Positions 57,401-62,602 are shown, counted from the stretch's first letter. The stretch: 64,000 nucleotides of DNA from Anodontia alba (GCA_964016985.1 OZ024827.1:78443835-78507834); one strand, 5' to 3'. The notes: generated from the letters alone by a model not told the origin. A program made the numbers and translations.

Positions 57401-60364
57401 TACAACAGCAAATTCATTTTAATGGCAACATCTTTGGGAACAAATGGTGGCGTTGTAACGAGGGTTTACTGTATTTGTTTCACATGTCCTGCGTCACGGG
57501 ATCCTGTCTATACTCTAGATACGTCCAGTGAGAATACACATTTTGTATATAATTCCGTATTTTATTTCTGTAACCAGTACAACTCTATAGCACAAATTAA
57601 TGAATTGTTTTCTTCTTTGTCCCAGAAAATGGACATTGATATATCATGCCAATTGTCTTCTATGGAGACAATTGGCATGAAATGTCAAAGGCTAGTTTCT
57701 GAAAAAAAATAAATAAATAAATAAATAAATAAGACAAATATTTCAAAATGAAATTTGCTGAAGGTTTTACCCAGCAAATATGATAGAGCAGTTGACCAAA
57801 TAAATATATGGTTGATTTATAAATACACTTTAACCAAATAACATAATATCTTTAGCTAGACAGACTACATAAGTAATAAATGACCCTTTTCAACTTTAAA
57901 TGATATAAATGCGTCGCTAAAATTCACGCAGCACAGATCCAATTCAGCGCTATACTGTTCAATAATATTTAGTGCAATATTAAAATTTAAGAGTGTTGTG
58001 AAACAACATTATTACACTAGATATTTGATTTTTAAACCTGGGCCCAGTTGTTCAAAACTAACGATGTCGTTAGTTAAGGTATCGTTAAAACTTTGATCAT
58101 TAAATATGGCTATATGCTAATATTTTTGCTGAAAAAATGTGAGTAGCTTTTGCATTTGCAAAAGCTACTCACATTTTTTCAGCAAAAATACCTGTAAATT
58201 AGATATTGTACTTACATGTACTATAACGGTTAACATTTTGACCACTAATGAGCTCGTTAAGCTAACGGTGCTTTGAACAACTGGACCCTGCTCTTCTTTA
58301 GCCCGTTAACAACAATACTCATATTATTCAATATTTCAGAGTGCAACGCCCAGGCTGACATTGTGTTCCTACTTGATTCTTCTGGATCCGTTGGATCAAC
58401 TAATTTCAAGAAGATGCTAGGTTTCGTCAAGAATGTTGCAAATAATTTTGATATTGGCCCACAAGACGTCCAGGTTGGAGTGGATACATTCCAAACAACA
58501 CATAAGGCAGAGTTTAATCTGAACACCTACCAGGACAAGCAACACATGCTCACTGCTATCAACAACATTAAATACACACAAGGACTGACTCATACAGGGG
58601 AAGCTATTCGATTTCTGCGATCCGACAGTTTCACGGCTGCTCACGGTTTGTATAATTTAACCCTGTCCTGCTGAACCTGGATATGCCCTGTCTTCAAAAA
58701 CTGTGTAGATCCAGATTAGGAGGCTTCTGAAACTGATCTGCATCTGCACTATTTGTCATTTTTAGTATGTGAATTTGTATCAACATCCTGGATCAAGCAA
58801 TTCCATTGGTTGATAATAGGAAGTGGGCGTGGCATCGTAATTTATTCAACACGATAAAAGTTAAACTTATCTATGATTGTTGGGTTTAGTAATCTGTTGG
58901 ATGTTGGCGGTGGTTGCTTTGACTGGGTGCCAGACGAAATGTCCGATAGAGCTTCATCTAATTAAGGCAAATGCGGCACTCTCGTCGATCATAAAAGTCT
59001 ATATTTTCGTCATAAAAAATGCCGAAAAGAGAATAGGGCTATTCGAACTCCATTGAATAAATCTTTCTGTGTGCATGCCCGGTCCTTTAGTAAGGCCATT
59101 TGCCTAATTCTTTGGCTGAGATTTCCCTTTGATGAACCGCTTGACAGGCTACGTTCTGGCGATACTGCGCGGATTCGTAGGCTTGCCTGAACCTTTGCTA
59201 TTGACATCTATTATAACGGCTGTTTTGCAATGACGCTCGTAATATCTTATATAATGCGAATGATTTTGTATTTATAGTTTAAGAATCTTAAAAGGGTCGG
59301 CATAGATTGCCATTGCAAAAAACAAGCATCATTATAGTTATTGAAGTATATAAAGTGTTTATGGTTTAGAAGTTACTTACATATACATTCAAGATTAAAG
59401 TACGAGTCAACCGTTATTACTTTTCATAGACCAGTAACAGACCAATCCTCTAATGAACTATACTGCTATATTTCAAACATATCTAATCTACTAATTAAAT
59501 TATGGTGACTTGATACGGTGGGAAGTTTTTTCGCCAATTATTAACATAAGAGACAACTTTTAGACAATTTTTGTGACTTCCTCTTTGCTTATCTCACACC
59601 AAATCCATTCTGAAAATATGTCGGCTCTAACTGGAGAATTTGCTTCAGTGGAGAACAAATTCTTTAAGTTCAGTGCCAACCCTTTGTCAGAACGGCGGCA
59701 ATCAATTTTGGCAAAGTTACATTCCATGAACGTGTATTATTTCCCCTTAAATCGATAACTATGCAATCTTTATTAACGATCCATATCTTGTAAGCATATT
59801 TTTTATGCCAGAAATATTTAATATACTTGTCATTGAGTTTTGTTATGTTTTTGTTGTAACAATTTCTCCAGTGGTTGATTTCACATTAATTCATGTGGAC
59901 CGTGCAATTTGAAACTATGTCTTCGGGCATATGCGGACAGTCTGATCAGGGCATTCGCTGTCCGCTAACAGAATTACTGGATACAATAGAATGCTTCAAT
60001 GGCGAGCAAATGCCCGGATGAGACTGCGCATGCGCAGGATGATGTGAATCCGCATATTTTGCACATAATCGGCACTTTTTTGCTTGACGCGGCCCATATA
60101 TTTCAGGTGACAGACCAAATGTTCCAAACGTCGCTATAGTAGTTACTGATGGTCAGTCAAACAATCCAGCGCTGACAGCATCAGAAGCAAAGAAAGCCCG
60201 TGATGCTGGAATTACTGTACTAGCTATTGGTGTTGGTCGCGGAGCCAGACTATCAGAACTGAATGCCATGGCAACAGATCCTGACAGTGCTCATGTCTAT
60301 AAGGCTGATAACTTCGATGCCTTGGGCTCTTTACAGGCACTTTTGTCTACAAAAGCATGTGAAG
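36083..60364 (+). CDS. Gene 2: secreted multi-domain VWA/TSP1 protein (9 exons, 3' end beyond window)
   Basis: The model joins 36083-36164, 44513-45073, 47654-47890, 49281-49518, 51467-51585, 52813-53025, 55226-55276, 58340-58645 and 60107-60364 (2065 nt, 688 codons, then phase 1 onward). All junctions are GT-AG and keep one frame. Order: signal peptide (1-about 20), VWA-1 (28-214), TSP1 (about 217-270), Thr/Pro linker (to 293), VWA-2 (294-483), Thr/Pro linker (484-500), VWA-3 (501-688). Domain boundaries are all phase 1; introns inside VWA-2 and VWA-3 are at different places. All three VWA domains keep DxSxS and TDG metal motifs. Such proteins act outside the cell in matrix assembly or adhesion; matrilin, collagen VI and mollusc shell or byssus matrix proteins have related modules. 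The next exon is not seen before 64000. Confidence 0.8.
36256..36532 (-). mobile_element. MITE-A, full copy, 92 bp into gene 2 intron 1
   Basis: CATCACGAAAACATGCCTAT to GGCATGCTTTCGTAATG; perfect hairpin, centre CCTCATCGAGG. Confidence 0.9.
36671..36828. mobile_element. Palindromic element
   Basis: AACAGTGTTTGATTGATATG pairs with CATATCAAGCAAACACTGTT; inner GGAGCGTGG.AATTC / GAATTGGCCACGCTCC pair. Confidence 0.65.
37075..37170. repeat. Module-B hairpin, worn
   Basis: ACATATGTAGAGTCTCGCGG...TTCTAATGAGTATCCAC, then AAATATGTTTTCATG and AAGAAATAAGAA; one arm degraded. Confidence 0.45.
37265..38524 (-). mobile_element. Decayed mariner-like transposon
   Basis: TA-flanked ends TGAGGGATGTTCGAAAAC and TTTTGAACATCCCTCG. 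On the minus strand the 5' part encodes a transposase N-terminus (EIRGYIKARCKLG, then VYRWFTKFSSGQKSVKDAP, a helix-turn-helix region of the mariner type). The 3' part keeps the LLHDNAP catalytic block and the FLFPKLK tail in broken frames. Multiple frameshifts and a poly(T) run at about 37482-37518 disable it. Confidence 0.8.
38107..38370 (-). pseudogene. Mariner transposase N-terminal fragment
   Basis: The readable fragment covers the DNA-binding half of a mariner transposase, from an Arg-rich start to VRSRSAV. The frame continues upstream past the transposon end, but that extension is not transposase. The downstream catalytic half is in other frames. Confidence 0.7.
38651..38890 (-). mobile_element. 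MITE-A, heavily decayed copy
   Basis: Left end CATCATGATC, C-rich run, AACCCCACTTTTATATAG, half a hairpin (GTCGAGGCGGTTCTAACG), and right end GGTATGTTTTCGTAATA. Confidence 0.7.
38981..39066. repeat. MITE family D hairpin, worn
   Basis: AACACAATGTAAACCTTGATC...GATCTGGCGCTACACAG arms, with a GCCGCTGAATGCGG core. Confidence 0.5.
39144..39445. mobile_element. MITE family G
   Basis: GCCCAGTTGTTCAAAACTAA pairs with TTTGAACAACTGGGTC; inner AACGATG...CGAGCTCGTTAAGC. The TGTGAGTAGCTTTTG...CAAACGCTACTCACA hairpin is at the centre, with part of the left side duplicated. Other copies at 56033 and 58040. Confidence 0.8.
39626..39954. mobile_element. Pogo-like MITE, family P1
   Basis: TA-flanked CAACCCACTCTCGTTATC and ATAACGAGAGTTGACTG. 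Central stem AAAGAGGAGAAATTGCTCC / GGAGCAATTTCTCCTCTT. Confidence 0.85.
39955..40537. other. No gene; short D hairpin and C-rich run
   Basis: A deleted family D hairpin (GCAAACAGTGTGGACC...GGTCTACACTATTTGGC) at 40102-40143 and a C-rich stretch at 40287-40331. Confidence 0.5.
40538..41897 (+). mobile_element. Full-length mariner transposon, recently active type
   Basis: 1360 bp with inverted ends CGAGGGATGTTCGAAATGAA and TTCATTTCGAACATCCCTCG and a TA duplication (40536-40537, 41898-41899). The internal gene is a mariner transposase with only a few lesions. It lies in gene 2 intron 1, same strand as the host gene. Confidence 0.95.
40731..41827 (+). pseudogene. Mariner transposase, frameshifted
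   Basis: Transposase of the DD34D mariner type, which excises the element and inserts it at TA sites. The N-terminal half (YIKARSKLG, YDTVRRWKKKF, SGRPKSASR, VGISLSTVH) holds two helix-turn-helix motifs. WVPHLL precedes the catalytic part, with the three acidic blocks in TGDEIW, LLHDNAPAH and YSPDFAPCDFFLFPKLK. Lesions: a frame change just after the ATG (40731), a one-base loss at about 41157-41165 in an A run, and a stop plus shift near 41556-41605 around a run of about 26 C between blocks two and three. The coding frame is otherwise clean to the stop at 41825-41827. Confidence 0.9.
41960..42189 (-). mobile_element. MITE-A, right end missing
   Basis: CATCACGAAAACATGCCTAC, perfect hairpin with CCTCGCCGAGG, then truncated after TTTTTTTGGTGGC, before the terminal repeat. 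Confidence 0.85.
42190..43032. other. No gene; (CTT)n/(CTG)n microsatellite
   Basis: (CTT)n then CTGCTGCTG at about 42726-42783. Open frames across it are repeat-driven. Otherwise nothing recognised. Confidence 0.5.
43033..43120. repeat. MITE family D, left fragment
   Basis: CATTTATGCCTAGCGTCCC, TTAAAAGGGATAATGGC, then half of the hairpin (AAATTGTGTAGACCTAGATC). Confidence 0.5.
43121..43570. other. No gene; short tandem repeat
   Basis: Four imperfect copies of CCTAGACCCTGTGAGCAT-like sequence at about 43305-43375; nothing else. Confidence 0.5.
43571..43708. repeat. MITE family F, diverged
   Basis: GCAGAAGACAGTC / GTCGTCTGCTGC outer arms and an AGTCTTGACAG-type centre (GGTCTTGACAG...CTGTCAAGAC); the ATGCAAAT core is replaced. 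Confidence 0.5.
43911..44145. mobile_element. MITE family K, most complete copy
   Basis: GGTATTGGATACACTTTC at the left and CGTGTATCCAGTCACC at the right. Arms CCCCTTGTGAAAAGGGAT / ATCCCTTTTCACAAGG and a CTTTAAGGAAAGAAATTTCTC / GAGCAAATTCTTTCCTTAT centre. Confidence 0.7.
44166..44472. mobile_element. Pogo-like MITE, family P1, 40 bp before the VWA-1 exon
   Basis: TA-flanked CAATCGACTCTCGTTATC and TAACGAGGGTCTATTG; central AAAGAGGAGAAATTGC hairpin. Confidence 0.85.
44513..45073 (+). CDS. Gene 2 exon 2: VWA-1 domain
   Basis: Acceptor TATTTTTACAG and donor GTAATA, phase 1 on both sides. A complete VWA domain in one exon (residues 28-214): VFLLDSSGSVG gives the DxSxS metal motif (Asp41, Ser43, Ser45), GGTRTDLAL the Thr, and MTDGKSNQP the second Asp. 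The Cys at each end of the exon (DCGSN and TACK) probably form a domain-closing disulfide, as in matrilin-type domains. Closely related to gene 1 exon 2, with similar length and no internal intron in either. Confidence 0.9.
45132..45385 (+). mobile_element. MITE-A, hairpin partly deleted, 58 bp after VWA-1
   Basis: CATTACGATAACACGTCTGT to GGCGTGTTTTCGCGATG. The core is reduced to ATAAATTGTGGATAG, so the hairpin is lost while TAAACCCCAGTTTTACTAT is intact. An A run lies inside the left arm. Confidence 0.8.
45432..45635. repeat. MITE family D remnants, tandem
   Basis: Two AAAGGCAAGCAGTRTAKATCC starts about 105 bases apart, then CATATGGATCTACACTGATTGC: a partly duplicated, worn copy. Confidence 0.5.
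45690..46028. mobile_element. Pogo-like MITE, family P2
   Basis: TA-flanked CAGTATAACCTCAATGGCTC and GAGCCATTGAGGTTCGACTG. Only half of the central hairpin (ACGAGGCGATTCTAATGAG) remains. Confidence 0.85.
46303..47039. mobile_element. Pogo-like MITE, family P2, with nested palindrome
   Basis: CAGTTGAACTTCAGTGG at the left; GAGTCATTGAAGG near the right. Includes the AGAATCGCCCCGATGAGG hairpin near 46851. A foreign palindromic block at 46381-46765 splits the sequence that is continuous in the 5927-6292 copy. Confidence 0.75.
46381..46765. mobile_element. Palindromic insertion inside the P2 element
   Basis: GGATAACTGCATTCAAATTT / AAATTTGATGCAGTTATCC is a long inverted repeat with inner GGCGGTTTTACGGTCG / CGACCGTAAAACCGCC, running 46381-46541. 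The remainder ends TGCATTAGAATG, the inverse of CATTCTAATGCA at 46544. Confidence 0.75.
47403..47630. mobile_element. MITE family D, 23 bp before the TSP1 exon
   Basis: TTAACCCATTG and CAATGGGTTAA ends, and a perfect GCAGACCCAGATCAGACGCC-type hairpin. Roughly 90% identical to the copy at 48893-49118, same orientation. Confidence 0.85.
47654..47890 (+). CDS. Gene 2 exon 3: TSP1 domain and Thr/Pro linker
   Basis: Acceptor TCTATATTTTAG and donor GTAATC, both phase 1, so the exon can be lost or duplicated without breaking the frame. It encodes one TSP1 repeat (GGWTKWGSY, CTKSCGSG, FRERSC, CTGSAKET, CNTKAC; six cysteines), about residues 217-270. A run of Thr and Pro follows, likely a flexible O-glycosylated spacer to VWA-2. 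It is homologous to gene 1 exon 3, which instead ends in a stop. Confidence 0.88.
47930..48125. repeat. GTAT/GTAC/GTGC microsatellite
   Basis: Alternating tetranucleotides, including a GTAC run of about 30 bases (self-complementary) and TGCG repeats, starting 40 bases after the TSP1 exon. Open in all frames because of the repeat, not because it codes. Confidence 0.95.
48126..48892. other. No gene; interrupted family D element
   Basis: Family D flank at 48370-48420 and hairpin (GACAAACAATGTAGACCC...GGGTCTACACTGTTTGG) at 48730-48802 are separated by about 280 bases of unassigned sequence, probably an insertion. Confidence 0.5.
48893..49118. mobile_element. MITE family D, direct-repeat partner of 47403-47630
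   Basis: Same ends (TTAACCCATTG, CAATGGGTTAA), same hairpin and same orientation as the copy before the TSP1 exon. Confidence 0.85.
49281..49518 (+). CDS. Gene 2 exon 4: VWA-2, N-terminal part
   Basis: Acceptor TTATTTTTTGTAG after a long T-rich tract; strong donor GTAAGG in phase 2. Encodes CNGTEPADIVFILDASGSVG (DxSxS metal motif intact), then the first half of the domain with QIGVITFDS. The domain continues in the next two exons. Confidence 0.88.
49640..49735. repeat. MITE family K remnant
   Basis: TCTTTTTGGAGTAAAACCC, then AAGGGAGACAAAACAATTTTG: partial match to 43911-44145. Confidence 0.35.
49749..50007 (+). mobile_element. MITE-A copy in gene 2 intron
   Basis: CATTACGAAAACACGCCTAT to GGCGTGTTTTCGTGATG; hairpin centre CCTCAACGAGG. 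A short deletion removes part of the arm after GAGCAGAAATAAGAAA. Confidence 0.9.
50008..50603. other. No gene; family K hairpin
   Basis: GTCTACTCTAAAAGGAAAG / CTTTTAGAGTAGAC hairpin at 50288-50340; otherwise unassigned. Confidence 0.5.
50604..50882 (+). mobile_element. MITE-A, full copy
   Basis: CATTACGAAAACACGCCTAT to GGCATGTTTTCGTGATG; hairpin centre CCTCAGCGAGG. One of the best-preserved copies. Confidence 0.92.
50883..51466. other. No gene; family K remnant
   Basis: GGGAGTCTACTCTAAAATAA...TTCCTTGTAGAATAGACTCC at 51325-51395, a family K hairpin; G-rich run near 51300. Confidence 0.45.
51467..51585 (+). CDS. Gene 2 exon 5: VWA-2, middle part
   Basis: Acceptor CATTTCTTCAG; donor GTAAGA, phase 1. 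Encodes RYTSGSTHTSDAL (the metal-binding Thr) to VAIVITDG, so the exon ends inside the second Asp motif. The upstream junction restores Arg from AG plus A. Confidence 0.88.
51640..51880. repeat. MITE family E hairpin
   Basis: GACATAAAAAACACTGATC, AGACTGCGCCGATGCGCAGT, then GATCAGTGTTTTTGATGTC: a long perfect stem. Confidence 0.7.
51930..52110. repeat. MITE family E, second type
   Basis: ATATGAGAAAGCGTACCTTA and CAACTAAGACTAAAATTAGC, then GTCTGATCAGAGTCGTC; matches 26033-26260. Confidence 0.55.
52344..52762. repeat. Palindrome plus 59-bp minisatellite derived from one arm
   Basis: GATTTTATCGACGTG through AATAAAGCCC pairs with GGGCTTTATGTTATG through CACATCGATAAAATC (about 52352-52465). The right arm is then repeated about five more times in tandem, with TCTCCTGGGCTTTATG joints. 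The array ends 50 bases before exon 52813. Confidence 0.9.
52813..53025 (+). CDS. Gene 2 exon 6: VWA-2, C-terminal part
   Basis: Acceptor TTGTGTATACAG, donor GTGGGC, phase 1 on both sides. Encodes the end of VWA-2 (VTVFSIGVGSG, MATDPDKTHVF, closing KTCE). Directly preceded by the 59-bp minisatellite. Confidence 0.88.
53026..53536. other. No gene recognised
   Basis: AT-rich; a TAATCGATAATCGAT-type inverted stretch near 53440-53510 recurs near 53810-53850. Confidence 0.4.
53537..53745. mobile_element. MITE family D, CCGTATTTA-end subtype
   Basis: CCGTATTTACCTTTAGTATTC at the left, and the hairpin GCAAACAGTGTAAACCC...GGGTCTACACTGTTTG at 53648-53714 with GAGACACCGCG inside. Confidence 0.7.
53938..54139. 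repeat. MITE family F, diverged
   Basis: GCATGAAATGTCAGGCCCTG, TTTTCTGGGATACATAAGG and the outer TTGTCGTCTGCTGAATTTGC end; the centre is replaced by GGAGACTCGGTTTGATTGAG. Confidence 0.5.
54355..54395. repeat. (TAA)n microsatellite
   Basis: Uninterrupted ATA trinucleotide run. Confidence 0.9.
54620..54866. mobile_element. MITE family E, reverse copy
   Basis: GGCAACGTCAAGCGAAAAGG, GAGCATGCGCAGTG, then GGACAGCGAAGGCCCTGATC / GATCTGGGCCTTCATTGTCC hairpin; ends near GGCACGGCCC. Confidence 0.7.
54975..55075. repeat. Module-B hairpin
   Basis: AAAATATGTTGTGGTACTC, GCGCCTTCTAATGAATACCC, ACGACATATGTTTTCATGG, with part of one arm deleted. Confidence 0.55.
55226..55276 (+). CDS. Gene 2 exon 7: Thr/Pro linker
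   Basis: A 51-base exon, acceptor TTGATATTTCAG, donor GTATGT, phase 1 on both sides. Encodes VKATTLPPPTTTPKPKS, a short Thr/Pro spacer between VWA-2 and VWA-3, like the linker at the end of the TSP1 exon. Its size makes it easy to miss; the matching phases and composition support it. Confidence 0.75.
55277..56032. other. No gene; worn family D fragment
   Basis: GCAAGCAGTGTAGATAC...CATCCGGGTGTATGCTATTTGC at 55398-55462; otherwise unassigned. Confidence 0.45.
56033..56276. mobile_element. MITE family G
   Basis: GGGCCCAGTTGTTCAAAGC pairs with GCTTTGAACAACTGGGCCC. Centre AAATGTGAGTAGCTTTTGCA / TGCAAAAGCTACTCACATTT, perfect. Confidence 0.88.
56345..56460 (+). mobile_element. MITE-A, left half only
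   Basis: CATTACAAAAACACGACTAT to GAAAACATAGATTG, cut before the hairpin stem. Followed by an unrelated segment and another MITE-A. Confidence 0.75.
56584..56861 (-). mobile_element. MITE-A, full copy
   Basis: CATCATGAAAACACACCTAT to GGCGTGTTTTCGTATTG. Hairpin arms read GTTATAACCGCCCC and GAGGCGGTTATAAC: the same C-to-T change appears on both arms, keeping the stem paired. Confidence 0.88.
57145..57471. mobile_element. Pogo-like MITE, family P3
   Basis: TA-flanked CAGTCAAATCTCCTTATACC and TGTAACGAGGGTTTACTG. Its centre is again the GTTAGAATCGCCTC / GAGGCGATTCTAAC hairpin with ACATATGTTTTGGATATT arms. Confidence 0.85.
57600..57774. mobile_element. MITE family F
   Basis: CCCAGAAAATGGACATTG / CAAAGGCTAGTTTCTG arms around CATGCCAATTGTCTTC / GAGACAATTGGCATG. 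A (AAAT)n run follows at 57713-57731. Confidence 0.75.
58040..58287. mobile_element. MITE family G, 52 bp before the VWA-3 exon
   Basis: GGGCCCAGTTGTTCAAAAC pairs with CTTTGAACAACTGGACC; perfect TGTGAGTAGCTTTTGCA / TGCAAAAGCTACTCACA centre. Confidence 0.88.
58340..58645 (+). CDS. Gene 2 exon 8: VWA-3, N-terminal part
   Basis: Acceptor TCAATATTTCAG and donor GTTTGT, phase 1 both sides. Joined to exon 7 it reads QCNAQADIVFLLDSSGSVG (DxSxS intact) and continues to GLTHTGEAI (metal-binding Thr) and FTAAHG. The intron falls before the GDRPNV segment, a position not used in VWA-1 or VWA-2. Confidence 0.9.
58646..59510. other. No gene; worn family D fragment
   Basis: A degraded family D hairpin near 58690-58760 (TGTGTAGATCCAGATTAGG...GATCTGCATCTGCAC). 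Rest unassigned. Confidence 0.4.
59520..59740. repeat. MITE family K, decayed
   Basis: CAACTTTTAGACAATTTTTG, GGAGAATTTGCTTCAGTGG, then GAACAAATTCTTTAAG: family K order, many changes. Confidence 0.4.
59925..60094. mobile_element. MITE family E, 12 bp before the VWA-3 C-terminal exon
   Basis: CTTCGGGCATATGCGGACAG...CTGTCCGCTAACAG, then CCCGGATGAGACTGCGCATG and CTTGACGCGGCC at the right end. Only CATATATTTCAG separates it from the exon at 60107. Confidence 0.75.
60107..60364 (+). CDS. Gene 2 exon 9: VWA-3, C-terminal part
   Basis: Acceptor CATATATTTCAG, donor GTAACT, phase 1 both sides. Encodes GDRPNVPNVAIVVTDGQSN (second metal Asp intact), VLAIGVGRG, MATDPDSAHVY and the closing KACE. The phase 1 donor shows that the gene continues, but no further exon was found before 64000. 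Confidence 0.88.
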
Positions 60365-60561
60365 GTAACTATCATTTATTTACATTTTGCCTCTAAACTG
60401 ATTTTGTTCTGTCTCTCTTTCACCCTCGACTCACAATATTTGCAATATTATGAGTTTCCCGTCCGATTCCAGTGCAAATCATGTGCTGTCTGAGTCACCA
60501 TGAACTCGTTCGTCTGTCATTACTGACAATGACCAATCCTAATCAACTGTGTGATGTGTTA

Positions 60562-61430
60562 TTATTTGTGTGTCCTAAGATGGCTGATGAGACCAATCTT
60601 AGCTCTAAACTGCCTGTTGCAGATAGAACAAGAGAGGTCTGAGGAAGAAAGCTCTGTTGGTGATGCCTTAGCTCTGGCTTTCCGCTGTGCACGTTTCTGC
60701 TCGGCTTCACTGATTCTTTTTGCTTCGTATTCACCAGCTCCCCTTTTTATGAGGCCTCGCCACTTTGTACGATCCTGTCCAATCTGTTCCCATGACCCTG
60801 TTGGTATGTTGAAGTCATTAAGGGAGGCTTTGAGGGTGTCCTTGTATCGCTTCTTTTGACCACCACGGGAGCGTTTTCTATTTGAAGTTCACCATAGAGG
60901 ATTTTCTTTGGCAAACTTTCATCAGGCATTCTGGTAACATGGCCTGTCCATCTTGACTGTGCCAATTTCAGAAGAGTATGTACACTCTGCATCCCTGCCC
61001 TTTTCAGGACTTCTGTGTCTGGAATCCTGTCTTGCCACTTGATCTTTAGAAGTTTTCTAAGACAGCTTGTATGGAAGTGGTTCAGTCTTTTGGCATGCCG
61101 CTGGTAAACTGTCCAAGTTTCGCATGCGTATAATAGTGTTGGCAGCGCTGCCGATCTATATACTTTCAGCTTTGTGTCAAGTCTGATTCCACTTCGGTCC
61201 CAAATACTTCCACGTAGCCGGCCAAATGCTGCTCTAGCTTTGGCAATTCTAGCATTGACTTCATCATCAATGTGCACAACTCTAGACAATATGCTTCCCA
61301 GGTAGGTGAACTTGTCTACCACTTGCAGTCGTTGACCTATCCTTGTAAGGCTTATCAGGTGCTGGCTGATATACTACCTCAGTCTTTTTGATGCTGATTG
61401 TGAGATCATAGCTGTCACATGAACACAGAT
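60562..61430 (-). pseudogene. LINE reverse-transcriptase C-terminal fragment with C2H2 finger
   Basis: Minus strand. The upstream part (LTISIKKTEV, near 61390) and the main frame from about 61320 (FTYLGSILS, INARIAKARAAFGRLRGS-like, LPTLLYACETWT, FHTSCLRKLLKIKWQDR, RWTGHVTRMPD) are the conserved post-catalytic region of a non-LTR retrotransposon polymerase common in marine invertebrates. After frameshifts near 60880 the end reads CSICNRQF...GLISHLRTHK, a C2H2 zinc finger, then TAA at 60562-60564. No endonuclease or catalytic palm lies in the window: a 5'-truncated, dead insertion downstream of gene 2 exon 9. Confidence 0.85.
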
Positions 61431-61466
61431 TGATTGAAAGACGTTTATTTGGTAGTTTACGCAGCG

Positions 61467-61532
61467 GCAACATGACGATTATACAACGCCGATACAACGT
61501 CATGGTGTTGCATTGATGTTAAGGCGACATTG
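61467..61532. repeat. MITE family J remnant
   Basis: CAACATGACGATTATACAACG...GTCATGGTGTTGCATTGATG, worn CAACGTC palindrome, between the LINE fragment and MITE-A. Confidence 0.4.
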
Positions 61533-61812
61533 CATCACGAAAACATACCTATATAATTTTGACCCCCTTAAACCCCACTTTTATATAGTAAAACTCGGGT
61601 TTACAGGGTATACACTATTTTTTCTTATTTCTCTTCAAAAACATAGATAGATAGGTACTCGTTAGAACCGCCTTGGTGAGGCGGTTCTAAGAAGTACCCA
61701 CAATCTATAAGTTGAGCAGAAATATGAAAATTTATCATATTTTTTGTCTGAAAACTTTCAGTTTTTGGTGGTGACATTTTCAATATATTTGAATAGGCGT
61801 GTTTTCGTAATG
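61533..61812 (-). mobile_element. MITE-A, full copy
   Basis: CATCACGAAAACATACCTAT to GGCGTGTTTTCGTAATG; hairpin CCTTGGTGAGG. Confidence 0.88.
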
Positions 61813-62099
61813 GTCTAAACGCCATGCGCCCACTGGCTAGTGACCTCGACACAGGTGAACTTCAAAAGCGACATTTTGGCGCTTAAAATTGTTTTCGGAT
61901 TTTGTGTGAGTGCGTCCATTGCTCTCAAGGGTCATTCCTATTAGATTCTCTTGTTTACCTGTGGACCGGAAAGTTTGGTTTGCGAAAACAGAAGCAGGAG
62001 TTAAAAGGAGTTAACAAGTAAAGAACGTGTAGCAACTAAGCCAATGTTGCAGATTGATTTACGCAGGAGTTTTAGGTTTCTATTTTCACTATATATTTG

Positions 62100-62322
62100 G
62101 GCCGCGCTTTGCGAAATAAGTGTCTTCGGGCATATGCGGACAAAGCATGAGCGCAGTCTGATCAGACCGTCACCACCCGCTAACAGAATCATTAGACACG
62201 ATAGAATGTCTCAATGGATAGCAAATGCCCGGATAAGACTGCGCATGCGTGGGACGAATCTGAATATTTGCATTTTGCACGTGCTCGAAAACATAGTTTC
62301 GCTTGGCGCGGCCAGTATTATG
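62100..62322. mobile_element. MITE family E
   Basis: GGCCGCGCTTTGCGAAATAA pairs with TTTCGCTTGGCGCGGCC; interior CTTCGGGCATATGCGGAC and GCGCAGTCTGATCAGACC blocks. Confidence 0.75.
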
Positions 62323-62489
62323 ACGGAATAGGAACATAAACTTCCTATTGCTGATAGGACTTCATTTAGTTAAAATCAATTTAAGGATACTGGCTACACT
62401 TCGAGATTTCCGTCAATTTGAAAAAAGGAATACAAACTTTGTGACTTCAGAATTTTTTTTTTTTTTGTTTGTGTTCTGCACACATAATC

Positions 62490-62600
62490 CCTTTTAGACA
62501 ATGGTCTACTCTCAGAAAAAAATGTTTGCTGCCATTGGATGAAATGGTTTTCCTTCTGATGTAGAACCTTTACAGAAAAAAGACAAAATGAATTTTGACA
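62490..62600. repeat. MITE family K remnant
   Basis: AATGGTCTACTCTCAGAAAA, AATGTTTGCTGCC, then GATGTAGAACCTTTACAG. Confidence 0.35.
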
Positions 62601-62602
62601 GC

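Noticed and set aside
7205..60364. Genes 1 and 2 as one transcript
   Set aside because: The TSP1 exon at 14913 ends in a stop with no donor, and gene 2 has its own TATA-like box and signal peptide.
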